This document shows, piece by piece, positions 23,723-35,959 of a stretch of DNA of 64,000 bases; position 1 is the first letter of the stretch, and the number at the start of each line of letters is the position of its first letter. This DNA comes from Epiperipatus broadwayi (taxonomy: Eukaryota; Onychophora; Udeonychophora; Euonychophora; Peripatidae): assembly GCA_028023455.1 (NCBI GenBank), contig JAQFVV010006272.1, positions 2,461,127 to 2,525,126 on the forward strand, read 5' to 3'. A program made the translations under genes and the position numbers. The notes beneath the pieces were generated by a model. It saw nothing but the letters and a program-made list of their open reading frames with translations, was not told where the DNA came from and did no database searches.

Positions 23723-24539
23723 CAGTATAAAAAAAATTTTTTTTTGCCATATGTTATTGAATTTAATTTTAAATTGTGTACTGTATATGCATTAACAAAA
23801 ACATTTGGCCTAGCAATTTTAAATTAAAAACTTTAGAATGCTAATTTTGATCAAATCAAAATTGCTATTATAATAAATGTATTTTGGATTAAAAAAGGAA
23901 TGAGAGAAATTATTTTATGCATTGTATATTTAAAAATGTAATACAATTAAGTTTTATGTTTTTATTTTTATTTAAGTGGCCCTTATTTCTGCCATTACAG
24001 TGTACTGTATTACTTGAAAAATGTTGTCATTTCAAGAAAATGGCTACTACATATAAGAAAATGTGACATGTCACAAAAAAGACTATGCTTATCATATTTG
24101 TATATAAAGTCCTGTTTATTTAGGTCTGTATAGTGCACACTGTAAAAAATGTCTTAAATATTGATTATAATATGAAAATACAGAATAAATTAGATACATA
24201 TTTTCTTTTTTAATATGTCAGAATGGTTTTTTGAAGTTAACTGCAATTTAATTTTAAAATAATGTACAATTCTAGCTACAGACTTTATGGGCACAATGGT
24301 ACAGCTAAGTGGAATATTATTAAACATTGCTCTTCTAATTATAAATAATTTCACATAAATAATATAAGATTATAAGTTAAAAAAATGAAACTTCAGTATG
24401 GGTTTTTTTTCTGCTGTAATAATTAACAATTTTCCAAAAAAAATAAATTGTCAACTGTGATCTTACTCATCTTTCTTGATCGATTTTTCTGTACATTTGC
24501 ATAATAAAACCACACCTTTTTCAAAAGTACTGCTTTTTT
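23723..24539. other. A+T-rich noncoding
   Basis: A weak third echo of the 22.96 kb unit may begin near 23,895 (AAAAAAGGAATGAGAGAAA). Otherwise nothing was recognised. Confidence 0.4.
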
Positions 24540-25050
24540 AAAAAAATTCACAGCTACATACATTTTCAAATGGAATCATATCAGTACCATATATCATTGA
24601 ACATCACATCACTTATTCAATACATAGATCAAAGAATCATTGCAATCTTCAAGTTGTACTAACTTCAACAACTAATGAAGCCTTGTGTCAACACTTTGGA
24701 TAAAGATGCCAATAAAAATGATGATTATAACATTGAAGAGATTTTTGCAATCATATATAAAAGAATTAAGTAATAAGGAATTAATACAACTTGATGAAGA
24801 AAAGAAAATCAAAATCAACACATCTGTAGGAAAAAAACTGAAGAAACTGATTTTGTATTATGAAGCCATGAAAGGATTTAAAACTTTTTATCTAGAGATC
24901 ATCAAGCACAATACCTGAAGCACTTCCTATAATATACCAAGACCATTAAAGAATTAAAAAAAAACAATGTTAGACCTGTAGAATGAATAACCAATGGCTC
25001 AGAAAACTGATCAATGATGAGTGCTGAATGGATGGATTGTAACAAAGAAC
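24540..25050 (+). pseudogene. Tigger/pogo-type (DDE) transposase C-terminal remnant
   Basis: The frame from 24,600 reads NITSLIQYIDQRIIAIFKLY before a stop. This is the conserved TSLIQPMDQGIIATFK block of CENP-B/Tigger/pogo DDE transposases, containing one of the catalytic-core Asp residues. After an indel, another frame has ELSNKELIQLDEEKK (about 24,766-24,810), matching the ELTNEDLIQLEEE-type C-terminal block of the same family. The N-terminal DNA-binding and first DDE motifs were not found upstream. It is a dead fragment of a Tc1/mariner-superfamily DNA transposon. Confidence 0.8.
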
Positions 25051-25424
25051 AACATTCAGTTAAATGTTATATATAATTTAACTTGCATTATCTTACATTC
25101 ATTCATAATTTAATTGCATTAATACATACAGTGTAGTTTATATATGCATATAGTGTACATTAGTAATTTTTTGAAATTACTATAAATACTAGTATTAAAA
25201 CTATTCATAATTTATAGTATAATTTTTATCTGAAGAAACCAGCTAATTTTTTTCTATAGAAAATCATTATAATTCCGTCCTTTTTATATGATCTTTTTCC
25301 TTAACAATGAGAATTGGGGAACCATTTATCCATGCTAAATCTGGGTAAAGATGTACTATAAATTTTATAATGCAGATTTATTTGTAGCAAAGAGTTTTCT
25401 GTCCTATGTAAATAATGTGCAAAA
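25051..25424. other. A+T-rich noncoding
   Basis: No gene or paired repeat was recognised. Confidence 0.45.
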
Positions 25425-26000
25425 TTTCACAGTAGTAACTTTTAACTACTAAGTTGACAAAAATGAATTTACTATTTGCTAATAAAACAATATCTTATAA
25501 GAGAAGACATTTATGCAATGCCAACTAAAAAGAAACAAATATATTTGTCTTGGATATTAACAATGCTTAAATTAAATATGGAATTTCTAAATAGTTATTT
25601 TTAATAAATTTATGGAAAATCAAATACTATTTCATAAGTAATATTAAAAACTTTATTCAAGAAATGTTGTGTAATATATTTGGTTTTTTTACAGTAGTAA
25701 TGTTTAGTATTAAGCTTACAAAAATGAATTTACTTTTGATTGTGATACAAAATCTTGTAAGAGAAATCAGTCTAGATAATGCCAAATGCAAAAACAAAAT
25801 TATATTATAGAGGATAAATTTTAATTGAAAATAATTCAAATTACTATTGCAAGAGAGAATCTCAAAATAATCATTTTCAATAATTGTAAAAATTTTAAAG
25901 TATAAAAGTTTTAAGTAATATATTTGGAGTAAAGAATTTTTCAAGTTCTCTAAATTAATAACATGCAAAGTTTGACAGCAGAAATGACTGTTGTTGAGTT
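25425..26000 (+). repeat. Divergent tandem repeat, about three units of 262-284 bp
   Basis: An anchor word ACAGTAGTAA / ACAGCAGAAA occurs at 25,429, 25,691 and 25,975. In units 1 and 2 it is followed by ACAAAAATGAATTTACT-TT and then ATCTT-TAAGAGAA. The third unit is partial and more diverged. It has no coding content. Confidence 0.6.
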
Positions 26001-27680
26001 GACATTTTGTTAATATATAATATTATAAATTTTACTGTGTGAAATATATATTCATTTGCTTTCAAGTGATAGTGGCAGTACATATAGTGAGTTTTGCCTG
26101 TTTTAACATGAATACATCTCAGAATATTTGTAGTGTAGTTCCCAGAAATTTTGTGTTTGAACAATTCAAAAATTTAAAAGTATACTTAAATCTTATTTTT
26201 TACTGCATTAAAGCAAACAAACAAACAAAAAAAAAAGACATCATAATATAAAAAAGGTGAGCTATAAAATAACTTAAAAGAATAAAAATATAACAAATTT
26301 CAGTAAATTAAATGCAGGAATTTTTATTTATCTTTGCTAACAAATTTATGATAAATTGAATTCAGTTTGCCACAAGAATTTCGCTAGGTTTATAGTGCAA
26401 TGAAAAAAATATATCATGATTTTTAATACATTTAATACTGTATTCAGCACACATTTATTTTAAATTATAAATTTAAGCAAAAAAAATTTAAAAAGTGCAA
26501 AAGTTAATGTTACTAAAAAAAAAAGTAGTAAAAAGTTTATATATATAAAACAAATTTATATTCGTACATAAGCTACTGTCAAAAGAGGTAAAAGTTTTGG
26601 AAATGATCCTAATTGAAAATAGTTTGAAAAAAATTAAGACATTCATTTAAATGTAACTGTTAGGATATTGCTAGCTTATGTTAATTTTTTGATTTACTGA
26701 GAACTGTCTATATGATTAATAATAAACGTATCATTATTTTAGTTCAAGTTATGTATAAATTACTTTTTTTTAAAAAAAAAACATTTGTTAATTTTTTATT
26801 TTATTTTTCTTCATATATTTATTTGTCCTATGGCTTGATGTCTAGATTGTTAATATAACATTTTTATTTTTTGTTTTGTTTGATGTTTTCATGACTTGAA
26901 AGCTGGAAGATTGTTTTGATATTGACTTTTTTAAAGCTTATCATACATTTAAAAAAATAATTTGTTCTTTATTGTAAACTGCTTAAAATAGCTTCTGTGA
27001 AATAATTTTTTATGTGTAATGTAATATTTTCTTTTAAAAATGTTGCCAATGAGATTGATTGTAACTGATCAATTTTGTGAATTTGAGTGGAATAGTGATT
27101 TATAAGATTGTAACTGATATAAATGGTAAAATGGCTAAGATGTGTAAGAACAAATTTAAGGATTGCATGAGAACCTAGATAAGTACTATTTGGGATAGAG
27201 TTTAACTTGAGTACAATTATCACTGTGACAAAATAAGGAAGCGTTTATATTAAATGCTTCAAGGATTGAAATTTATTTTTGAAATGATAAAACGTATGTG
27301 TCAACATAATTTCTCCAGTAATAAGTTGCGAATTTTTAATAAATGGAAGAGGGATTGAGCTTATTGGTTCTACATCTAAGGGTCCAGCATATATATTCTT
27401 TGAACCAATTGTGAGATTGGTCTATGAACATTTGCCTTTTTAGTGGAAAGGAAAGGTAGTCAGATATTTTTATATTCTTTTCAGATGTAATGTGGAAGGT
27501 ATTGCAATAACACTCATTTGTAATTATTGATGAATTATATCTAGTTTTTAACATTGATGTTGGAGATTTATTTTTATATGTATAAAAATTGATAATGAAA
27601 TTAATAACATTTATGAAAGAGAACCAAGCATTTACTGCATTAAGTGTCATAATGTTGATTATTTTCTATATATATATATT
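26001..27680. other. A+T-rich noncoding
   Basis: Several short frames on both strands (for example 26,969-27,223 minus and 27,336-27,650 minus) show no domain and overlap one another. No paired repeat was seen. A (TA)n tract at 27,670-27,682 closes the region. Confidence 0.5.
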
Positions 27681-27685
27681 GACCC

Positions 27686-28070
27686 GGGTCCGTCAAAGTT
27701 GCACATTTATTGCAACTTTTTAAAATTTTGTAACTAACTTTTGACAACATTGTGACTGTGGTGATGGACTAGCCCTTCGAGCAGAGGGGAGAATACCATT
27801 GATAATATACCCATCAATGATACCCATGTTAATATATAGCTATACAAAACATAACATGATCACATTTCCTGATTGTAGCCCACCTCGACTGCTGGAATCA
27901 AACCCCTGCCATCCAAAGCATTTTATTTCTTTTGAAGAACAAACTCAAACACCAGCCAACCATATATTATACAGTCAGCATGCTTCAGATGAAAGGCACA
28001 CAATCCAGCACTTGACATATCCCAGGCTAGCTCATACTCTGTATCAGGGGTCCAACACATTTATTTAACA
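27686..28070. other. Relatively G+C-rich island, possible SINE-like repeat
   Basis: The composition shifts upward from GACCCGGGTCC (27,682 onward) to CAGGGGTCCAAC (about 28,045). On the minus strand GGGGTTTGATTCC (27,892-27,904) resembles a Pol III B box, but no A box was identified. The plus-strand open frame 27,799-28,068 is Pro/His/Ser-rich and unlike any family I know. It is probably a repeat-derived segment of unknown type. Confidence 0.4.
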
Positions 28071-28655
28071 CAAAAAAATAACTATACTCTTAAATTAATG
28101 GTGATGCAGTGACAAGAGAGAGAGAATAGATCAAATAATATTTAAGCAAACATTAATATTTATTCAAGCACACACATATCCTTAACATAATATAACATAA
28201 TTAATTTTTATATAAGGAAATATAAATGATAACTTTAGGCTATAGTTACAGTAGTCTTTCATTAATGTTCTTATGAGCTTGGGATCCCATAAATCTACAC
28301 CAACTTACCGGTAAGTTAAGAGTAACTTTTCCTGATTGTGACATAAAGTTTGCAGACAATTCTTAAAATAATCTTAAAATAATCCAGATAAAGACTTCAA
28401 ATTCTATTATTCAAGAGACTCTTGTTTACCTAAGAACTATAATTGTTGAACTGTTTTTTTTTTTATTAATTTATTTATATCTGGATTAGCATGTGTGTAA
28501 TCTTTTCAATTTATTAATTCATAATGTGTTTTTTTTATATTTTAATTTGTTAGAATAAAAATATTTATTTCTAATACCAACTATTCATTGTCGTTATTAA
28601 TGATTATTAATAAATTTATTAATGTTAAATATTAAGATTTGAAAATATAATTTAC
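28071..28655. other. A+T-rich noncoding
   Basis: A short GA repeat lies at about 28,115-28,125 and poly-T runs near 28,460. No gene was recognised. Confidence 0.45.
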
Positions 28656-28919
28656 CTTTGCCAACGCTGTACTGAAACTCAATCCTCTGGAGTTTCCATA
28701 TAATTTCATCATAACTAAAATAAATAAAAGGGGTTTGGCCAGTGGATTCCGATATAGAATCCTGGTGCCTTTCAAATAAATTAAAAGCTAGCTTACTTGA
28801 TCCCATTATTTTAGTAGTTACATTAGTTGAAAGGGTATTGTGTGACCAGGAAAGATAATTGCATCCATTAAATCTTACTGAATTTTCTGACAAAAAAATT
28901 AATAGATAGGACATAATTT
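28656..28919 (-). pseudogene. Unrecognised open frame, probably transposon-derived
   Basis: The minus-strand frame is protein-like in composition: Ser/Asn/Trp-containing, with NGCNYLSWSHNTLS and DEIIWKLQRIEFQYSVG. It ends near a GTAAAT that could serve as a splice donor (28,650-28,656). I do not recognise the family. It lies downstream, on the same strand, of a LINE ORF1-like remnant at 30.3-31.3 kb, so it may be part of that element's ORF2. A host exon cannot be excluded. Confidence 0.3.
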
Positions 28920-30114
28920 GGTCACCCAGTATGGGTAGTTAACTCGTAAAAAACCCTAATAGAGCAGTGGACATTACAGTAGATATATGTAAGTTTTAAA
29001 ACATATATTTACTAGATTACAATATATATCTTAGAAAAGATAGCTTCAAGTGTAATTGATTTGAGTTCTGTATAAAGGGTCAAATGATGAGAGAAAAATA
29101 TAAAGGTTAGAGAAGGCTTCATGATAAAATAGAGAGATTAATTAGAATGTTTTTATATACAGAAGAAAAGAGAATAAGCCTTCTGCACTCATAAGTAGTC
29201 TATTAATACAATATGGAAATCTGAAAACAAAGTCTATTTAAAACATGTTAAAGCTTCTTATTAGAATTATTGATAAAAATTCATACTTACATTAAGGTTT
29301 ATTTCATTAATTAATTGTATTATTAATTTTGTTTTGTTGTATAGGTAGAGTGTATTTGCACTAAGGGGAAATGTGGTTGTAAAAAGGAAATTATATTCAT
29401 ATTGATCAAGATAAAGAATTTTGAAGGATAGGAATGAGGGCTTATGATAAATTAAAAACCCGATCCAGCTGCAGAAATATTTAACTAAGATAATTTTAAA
29501 AAACCTAATTTATCAAGCTATTTTAGAGAATCTACTTTAGTTTTGTAAACAATTTAGTCTCTGTAAACAATAAGATGTGTGGTGTAAATTGTGTGATCTA
29601 ATTCTTAATTGCAAATAACATCTGGGAATTGACTCCATTATATTAAATGCTGTAATTTTTTGCATACATTTAGTGTTATAAGGAAAGAAAGTGAAGAATC
29701 TAGAATTAGCCAGAAAGATAGTTAGTTATGATTAAGGGATGAGAGGATATAACATTAGAAATTTGAATTATGTAATAACAAATTGAGTTTTAATTCTTTT
29801 TTAAATCTAAGAAATACCACTGTAAAATTTCTGGAATTAACATAAACTGTTTGTAGTTTGGCATCAAAAGATATAATGCTGGTGTATTTCATAGACAGTT
29901 AATTGAGAAAACAAAAACCTATATTCTTCTGGTTTCTATGCATAGATTTATTAGACTATAGGGAATTATAAAAGTTTCTGAGAATATCTGATTAAAGTTC
30001 CAATTGAATTTGAGATTTAATTATTTCTTTGCTATGTTCATTCATAGTAAGGAAATAATTATCCAGATGTGATATAGAGGAATTGTTTATAGAGATTTTC
30101 TTAATTCTAGGAGA

Positions 30115-31300
30115 TCACTTACATGTATCCATTCCTGCTAAGAAAATATATTGCTCAGTATTAAGAGAGCAAGGGGAATTAGAACTAGATTTAATCCAAT
30201 GCTTAGAAATTAGTGATGCTGTATTTTGTGATGGGGAAGAGGGTACCATGTGCCTTTTCTTATCATTAGTAATAGTTTTGAGTTTTTTATTCACTTTTTG
30301 GTGCACATTTCCTTTTGGTTTGACAATTTTGAATTCACCCTACTTATAGGGTGTGATATGATTGTTGTCTGGGGCATCATTCATTTCTGTATCATTTGAA
30401 ATATCCTCTTGGTTTCAGTTTTTCTCACTGGATAAATTATTAGGAGATAAAATTGTTTTAATAGAAATTTCTGCATCCATAAGTAGTTTGGTATCTAAAT
30501 CTATTTGATGTATGGATGATTCACCAATGATTACAGATGCTACAGATTATACTTGTTGCTCAGAACTAATAAGAGAAGGCATTAAGTTCTTGAAGCAGTG
30601 GTGGGTTCTGATATTTTTTAGAACCCATTGGTTGCAAAAGTGATCAGGCAATATTTAATGATATGATTCCTGGCTTTGCAATAAAATAATGAGATGGTAT
30701 TCCTTTAAAGGTGATAATGAGAGGAGAAGAATCAGTAGAATGCAATGCAGGTATATTGAATGGCTGTACTTTTTTTAATGTGATGTTGAATACTGCTTTA
30801 TTTGTTAAAACAGATACAATTTCTTTTTTCAATAGATATCTAAATTGAGATACTTTTCCATAATTAGTTAGAAGGAATTGCAAATCTTGTTCTGAATAGT
30901 CAATATGGCAGTTTTTAATTTGATCTTTTAAAAAGTGCCTTTATTAGCATCCATGGCACAAATTGTTTTGTCATTTAGAACTTGAGTGTGTTCTTGAAAA
31001 ATATTATGAAACTCTAGAATTAGTTGATTATTTGGATGGTCTGCATTTTGTATAATCTATTCTATAGATTCTTTTCAGCTAGTAAGCTAGAATTCATCTG
31101 TTGGAAATTTTATTATTGACATGTTGGAATCTGTTACAGATAAATTCAGAGTTTTGTCATTCTGTTAAATTAAAACTGGGCATTATATTTTTGTAATCGT
31201 CAGTAGTTATTTTATTTGAATTAAGTTGAGTTAAAGATATTTGATTTTATTCTTCATTGTCTAGATTAAAAATATCATTAATATTATGCTCATATAATTT
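30115..31300 (-). pseudogene. LINE ORF1-like (RRM/zinc-knuckle type) remnant
   Basis: The minus strand reads DQIKNCHIDYSEQDLQFLL (about 30,935-30,880), NYGKVSQFRYLLKKEIVSVL, NITLKKVQPFNIPALHS and SSPLIITFKGIPSHYF (to about 30,680). The order (acidic strand, YGKV-type RRM turn, Leu/Lys strand, then FxGIPxHxF preceding a knuckle) is that of ORF1 proteins of several LINE clades; the expected Cys knuckle after it is lost. A Ser-rich frame follows (30,115-30,306). It may be the 5' part of a family B element, but the link is inferred. Confidence 0.55.
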
Positions 31301-31500
31301 AATCATTTCAAAATCTTTATCATTATTACTTTTTAAAATTTTTTTTTTACATATGTATGTTTAAAATCGTGAATATTCTCAGTAATTAATTCATTAGACT
31401 GGTTTAGATTTACTTTGTCATAAATTAAATTAATTTTTTTAATTACTTAATGACTAATATTTCTGAGGTAATATTTTTACTATACCACTCTCATGAAAAA

Positions 31501-32155
31501 TAGGAACTGGTTTCTATCCACTTTTAATACCTTGCATCAGGGTATAATTCTAAAAATATAATCAAAGACGTGGAAAAGATGTATGATCCCCAAGATGAAC
31601 ATTTTGTGCTTAATTAGCACTTATCAGTTAGCACAGGTCACATTCTCTTACACATATCTTTATTATTGCTTAGTTTATAGTAATTGTCTACCTAGATATA
31701 CTAAATAATGATAAAGTTATGTATAAGAGATTGTGATTTGGGCCAACTGATAAGTTGTGATCCAGCCTGAAATGTGCATCTTGGGGATTATATATCTTTT
31801 TCACATGTCATTGGACATACGTTTATGATTGTACCCTTCCATAAAGAGTTAAAAATGACTAAAAACCATTCCCAAGGTGCACATTTCATGCTCAATTAAT
31901 GCTTATCAGTTGGCATAGATCACAATATCTTACACATATCTTTATCATTGTTCAGTATGTAGTAATTGGCTATCTATATATACTGAACAATGATAAAGAT
32001 ATGTGTAAGAGATTATGATCTGGGCCAATTGATAACTTGTGATTCAGATAAAATGTGCATTTTGGGAATTATATATTTTTTCAAATGTCTTTGGTCATAT
32101 GTTTGTGATTACACCCTTCCACAGGGGGTTAAAAATAGTTAGAAACCAGTCCCTA
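31501..32155. mobile_element. Composite foldback element (subfamily B)
   Basis: The ends are inverted copies: TAGGAACTGGTTTCTA at the left and TAGAAACCAGTCCCTA at the right, with similarity continuing inward for about 43 bp. The first complete foldback unit (31,501-31,873) has arms joined near 31,690-31,700. A second, left-truncated unit (about 31,869-32,155) follows and uses the true right end. Arm words include CTTACACATATCTTTAT-ATTG and GATCTGGGCCAA-TGATAA. The central words GATCTGG-CCAA, TGATTCAG and CATATGT line up with subfamily A at 48.9-49.5 kb, so both belong to one superfamily. No coding capacity. Confidence 0.85.
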
Positions 32156-32652
32156 TCTTGTGTGAGACTGGAGTAATGAAAATTACAATACAGAAATATA
32201 ATTCATTAAATTGGATAATCTCTAGTCTAATAAATGACTAATAAAAATTATTAATGGTATTTTTATCAACTGTTTTATTATCAGTTAAAGATTTATCTTC
32301 ACTATACTTATCACTAATTACTGCAGAACAGACTTTAGTTTGAAGGGTTTCAGATAAAAAAATAGACATCCTGGAATCAGTTTATTTTTAATAGAATTCT
32401 TGCCAGTAGGTTTAGAATTTTGTAGATAATATATTTTTTTCAAATTATTAATATTAATGAAAAGAGCTTCAGCTTTAAAAAATATCAGACATTTTGAAAA
32501 CTAATTTTTTTTAAACTCTGATATCTTGATACTATTTTAAGTTTAAATTTAGCCATGAGAAGAGCTTCTCTTGTAAAGTAGAATTAGTTCTATCCACTAG
32601 TTAAATTTTCACTTTTTTTTGTAAGTAAATCAGCATAAATATTCCAGTTTAT
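32156..32652. other. A+T-rich noncoding
   Basis: Lies between two foldback elements. No gene or paired repeat was recognised. Confidence 0.45.
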
Positions 32653-33337
32653 CAATAAATTGGTAATAATTGAAAGTTTGCTAGTCTTTTACATGCGTGA
32701 TTGTCTCTCAGACAGCCAGTCAGATTTTAAACAGCTGTCTTAAGAACGATCAGGTTTTAATACATGACAGAGATTTTGATAAGAAAAGGATGATACCAAC
32801 CTTTTCTCAACTTAACTTTATATATATATATAAGCCAGTCTTAAGCATCTTGGCCTGAAAGCTTAAATATATAAACATATTCACTTATCATTCATTGTGT
32901 TATTAATTTAAGATATTACAGCATGAAATCACACATGTGAAAGACTAGCAAACTTTCAATTATTACCAATTTATTAACAACATGTGATTTAGACAAATAT
33001 TATTTACAAACATTGCTGATAAATTATATTAACATCTCAAAAATTGAGGTGTAGTAAATCTGAGATTTCACGCTGTAATATCTTAAATTAATAACACAAT
33101 GAATGATAAGTGTATATGTTTATATATTCAAGCTTTCAAGCCAAGATGCTTAAGACTGGCTTATATATATAAAAAGTTAAGTTGAGAAAAGGTTGGTATC
33201 ATCCTTTTCTTATCAAAATCTCTGTCATGTATCGAAGCCTGATCGTTCTTAAGGCAGCTGTTTAAAATCTGATTGGCTGTCTGAGAGACAATCACACATG
33301 TGAAAGACTAGCAAACTTTCAATTATTCCAATTTATT
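32653..33337. mobile_element. Large foldback element, ~277-bp arms
   Basis: The left arm (32,653-32,930) and right arm (33,062-33,337) are near-perfect reverse complements. They share GAAAGTTTGCTAGTCTTT, TCTCAGACAGCCA, AAACAGCTG, GAGAAAAGGTTGGTATCATC and AAGCCAGTCTTAAGCATCTT. The 131-bp loop contains an extra copy of the outer end (ACACATGTGAAAGACTAGCA at 32,931), in the same orientation as the right arm. There is no transposase. The sequence differs from the other foldback family in the window. Confidence 0.92.
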
Positions 33338-34639
33338 AGGAGCTGAAATGATACTCAACTAGTCTAGAAAAGCTCTATTTGCAGTTTACCATATCAATTT
33401 AATCCAATACAAGCATATTAAATTCAATTTCCATTCATATAAAGATTAATTCTTTTATGCAAATAAATGTAATGTATGCATTATAACTATGTATCATTAA
33501 ACAAATACATATACCTCTTCTTCACATGCATGCCCTGGCAAATGATGAACCATACTTTCAAAAAAAAAAAAAAATGATAATGAATTACATCAATTTAACA
33601 TATGCTCTCTTTCTTTTTTTAAAAAGAATATTAATTTTACAGTACTACTTTTAATTAAATAAAATTTATAAATGATTCTGGAATATCTTGTCCTGCAATC
33701 CATGAAGACAAATAAGAAAGAGTTCAGGTTGTAATAAAATCTGCTAAAATTATTTTAGTATATTGTTTGTATGAGTTGCTTATTATTAACCATAGCAATC
33801 TGATGAAATGAATTAGCAGTTTCTCAGAAAGTCTTCATAAATTCTATTGCAGATGATTTTCAAAATATTTATTCTCAGGATAATTAAATAAATTCTTTTT
33901 AAAATATATGATTTGAGAAATTTTTTTATGTAAATGGAAAATGGCAGTAGTAGTTGAAAGGTTAGTAAAACTTCAAAACAAATGTAGATTTTAGCCACCC
34001 ATGGTCATTAATTGCTCACCCATAAATAGTTTAAACAAATATATGTATGGAATAAGGCAATAAAAATCAAAGACAAATAGAAGTAGCCATTTTGAACATG
34101 TTTATATATATTTATAATCTTTGATTACTTTCATATTTCATATTCATGCAATATACTATTTGATCTGAAGATAAGCACATATACCTGAAAACTTGCTTTA
34201 GAGTATTATTTTTTTTTAATACAAAACATTATTTAGATTATGTTACATGTTTTAATAAAGAAATACAAGTAGTCATTGGTTCTTTCTCCATGGCTCAAAT
34301 CTATGATACTATTATTCTGCTAACTTAACTAGAACTCCTTCTTAAATGTCCATATAGAGTCACATTATTTGATCTGATGCATAGCATCAGTAAAGGCCTT
34401 TTCCATCAATAAGAGTTACTGTTTTTCTCCTGTTTACTCTCAGGTCTACCAGATGCCATCTAGTGTTCAACTGTGGTTCAAATAAAAGTCTGCAATATTT
34501 TATTTATACTATCAACAAAATCAAAGACAGAGACCATAGAAGAGCACTTTCAGGCATTTATTCAACCACCTGAAGCCTACTGAAAATTTCAGATGCACAA
34601 CAGAGCTTAATCATGATCATAATAGAGTATTATTTTTCA
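33338..34639. other. A+T-rich noncoding
   Basis: Poly-A runs at 33,560-33,574 and poly-T near 34,210. No gene or paired repeat was recognised. The right part may hold the target site of the LINE that follows. Confidence 0.45.
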
Positions 34640-34913
34640 TTTCAATAAAAATTTTATTAACAATAAATAGTGATTACATACTAATAAAGGATAAATAAAT
34701 GAATAAATTGTACAATAATATGATTATGTGATGTTCTATTTGTCATCTGGCTAGATTATGTTATGAGAGCACAATTGTTATACTCTTATGTGGTTAGGTA
34801 TAGTGAAGAGATTCTAAGAACTTGTTTAATGGTATTAGCATTTTAAATATGAACATGAATATTTTCTTTTATAATTGACTATTCTATAATGCTGGGTAGG
34901 TGGGAATTGATAA

Positions 34914-35351
34914 TCAGGAAAAGGAAAGAGCAATTAAAGACCAGGTGTCAGCAAAGACTTTACTAGAGGCAAGGAGCTGGTCACGTTTCTTGATTTTTTT
35001 GAGCGTTTGATAAAACAATGGTATGATTTGTGGCAGGGGTAATTCCATGAGACTTTTGCATCTCACTATCCATATGGAATAAAGGACAAAGGTAGAAAGC
35101 CTTATTATTGAAAAAAATCCATTATGAATGGCATTTTCAAGTGAGAAAATCATATCAGGTCTTATGTTGGAATTGATTATAATTATATCTTTCAGAGTTT
35201 TAAGTGTTGGGCACCGGTGTATAATATGGTCTATGGTTTCATCTTCACGAGCACACAGACCACATATAGGGTCAATGCTGGTAAAACCTCTTCGGTGATA
35301 AAGAAACCAATTCGTGGGTAGTGCATTAAGATTTATTTTAATGAAAGTCAA
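34914..35351 (-). pseudogene. LINE B ORF2 C-terminal region with zinc knuckle
   Basis: A 145-codon frame reads NALPTNWFLYHRRGFTSIDP, then CGLCAREDETIDHIIHRC (residues ~35-52), a complete C-x2-C-x8-H-x4-C knuckle, then VLYSIWIVRCKSLMELPLP and a Lys-rich tail (LKKIKKRDQ). It ends in a natural stop at 34,914. All four zinc ligands are intact, unlike LINE A. It is out of frame with the upstream palm. Confidence 0.87.
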
Positions 35352-35959
35352 GGAATTTGGGTTCCAGACTCCATCTTTTGAAGAGTGTAATGAGTCTTTG
35401 GTTGGTTACTTTTAGGCTGGTTTTAATGGGTTGTTGATTATAGTTGATTATATTGTATGCTTCCCATAAGGTGATTTTTTGTTTAAGGTTAAAGGGTATT
35501 ATCAGGTTATAAAGTTGTAGGTGTTGTATTAGGGATGCTATCCATGAACTGGAAGAGGGTGGAGGACGATCTGTCAGTATAATTTTTTTAATAATGTTAG
35601 AGTATCCACAGGAGAGGATCAGATTATGTAAAGTGTTGTGTGTTTTCTGTAAAATGATTGCTTGTATTGAGTGGAATGACAGTCCATTGAACCTGCATGG
35701 TCATTGGATACCTCGCAAGCTAATAGCAACTGTCCTTCCTCTCCAGAGAAGTTTGGTGCATAATCAGTTAATTTTATTTTGAAACTGTTTAGACATTTTA
35801 ACGAATGGAAGATAATATGAGATTTTTGGCATTATGATCATGTTGAGGAGGCCAACCTTTCCATATAATAAAAGGTAAACTCTAGAGAGTGTAAGTGGTG
35901 ATGGCTTCAGTTGAGTGGAGGATTGCATCTTGAATCTCTCTTGCCATTGCAGTTGGAGT

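Noticed and set aside
27854-27871. 17-base identity with 39,506-39,522 (ACATGATCACATTTCCT)
   Set aside because: Flanks do not match; one or two such matches are expected by chance in 64 kb of this base composition.
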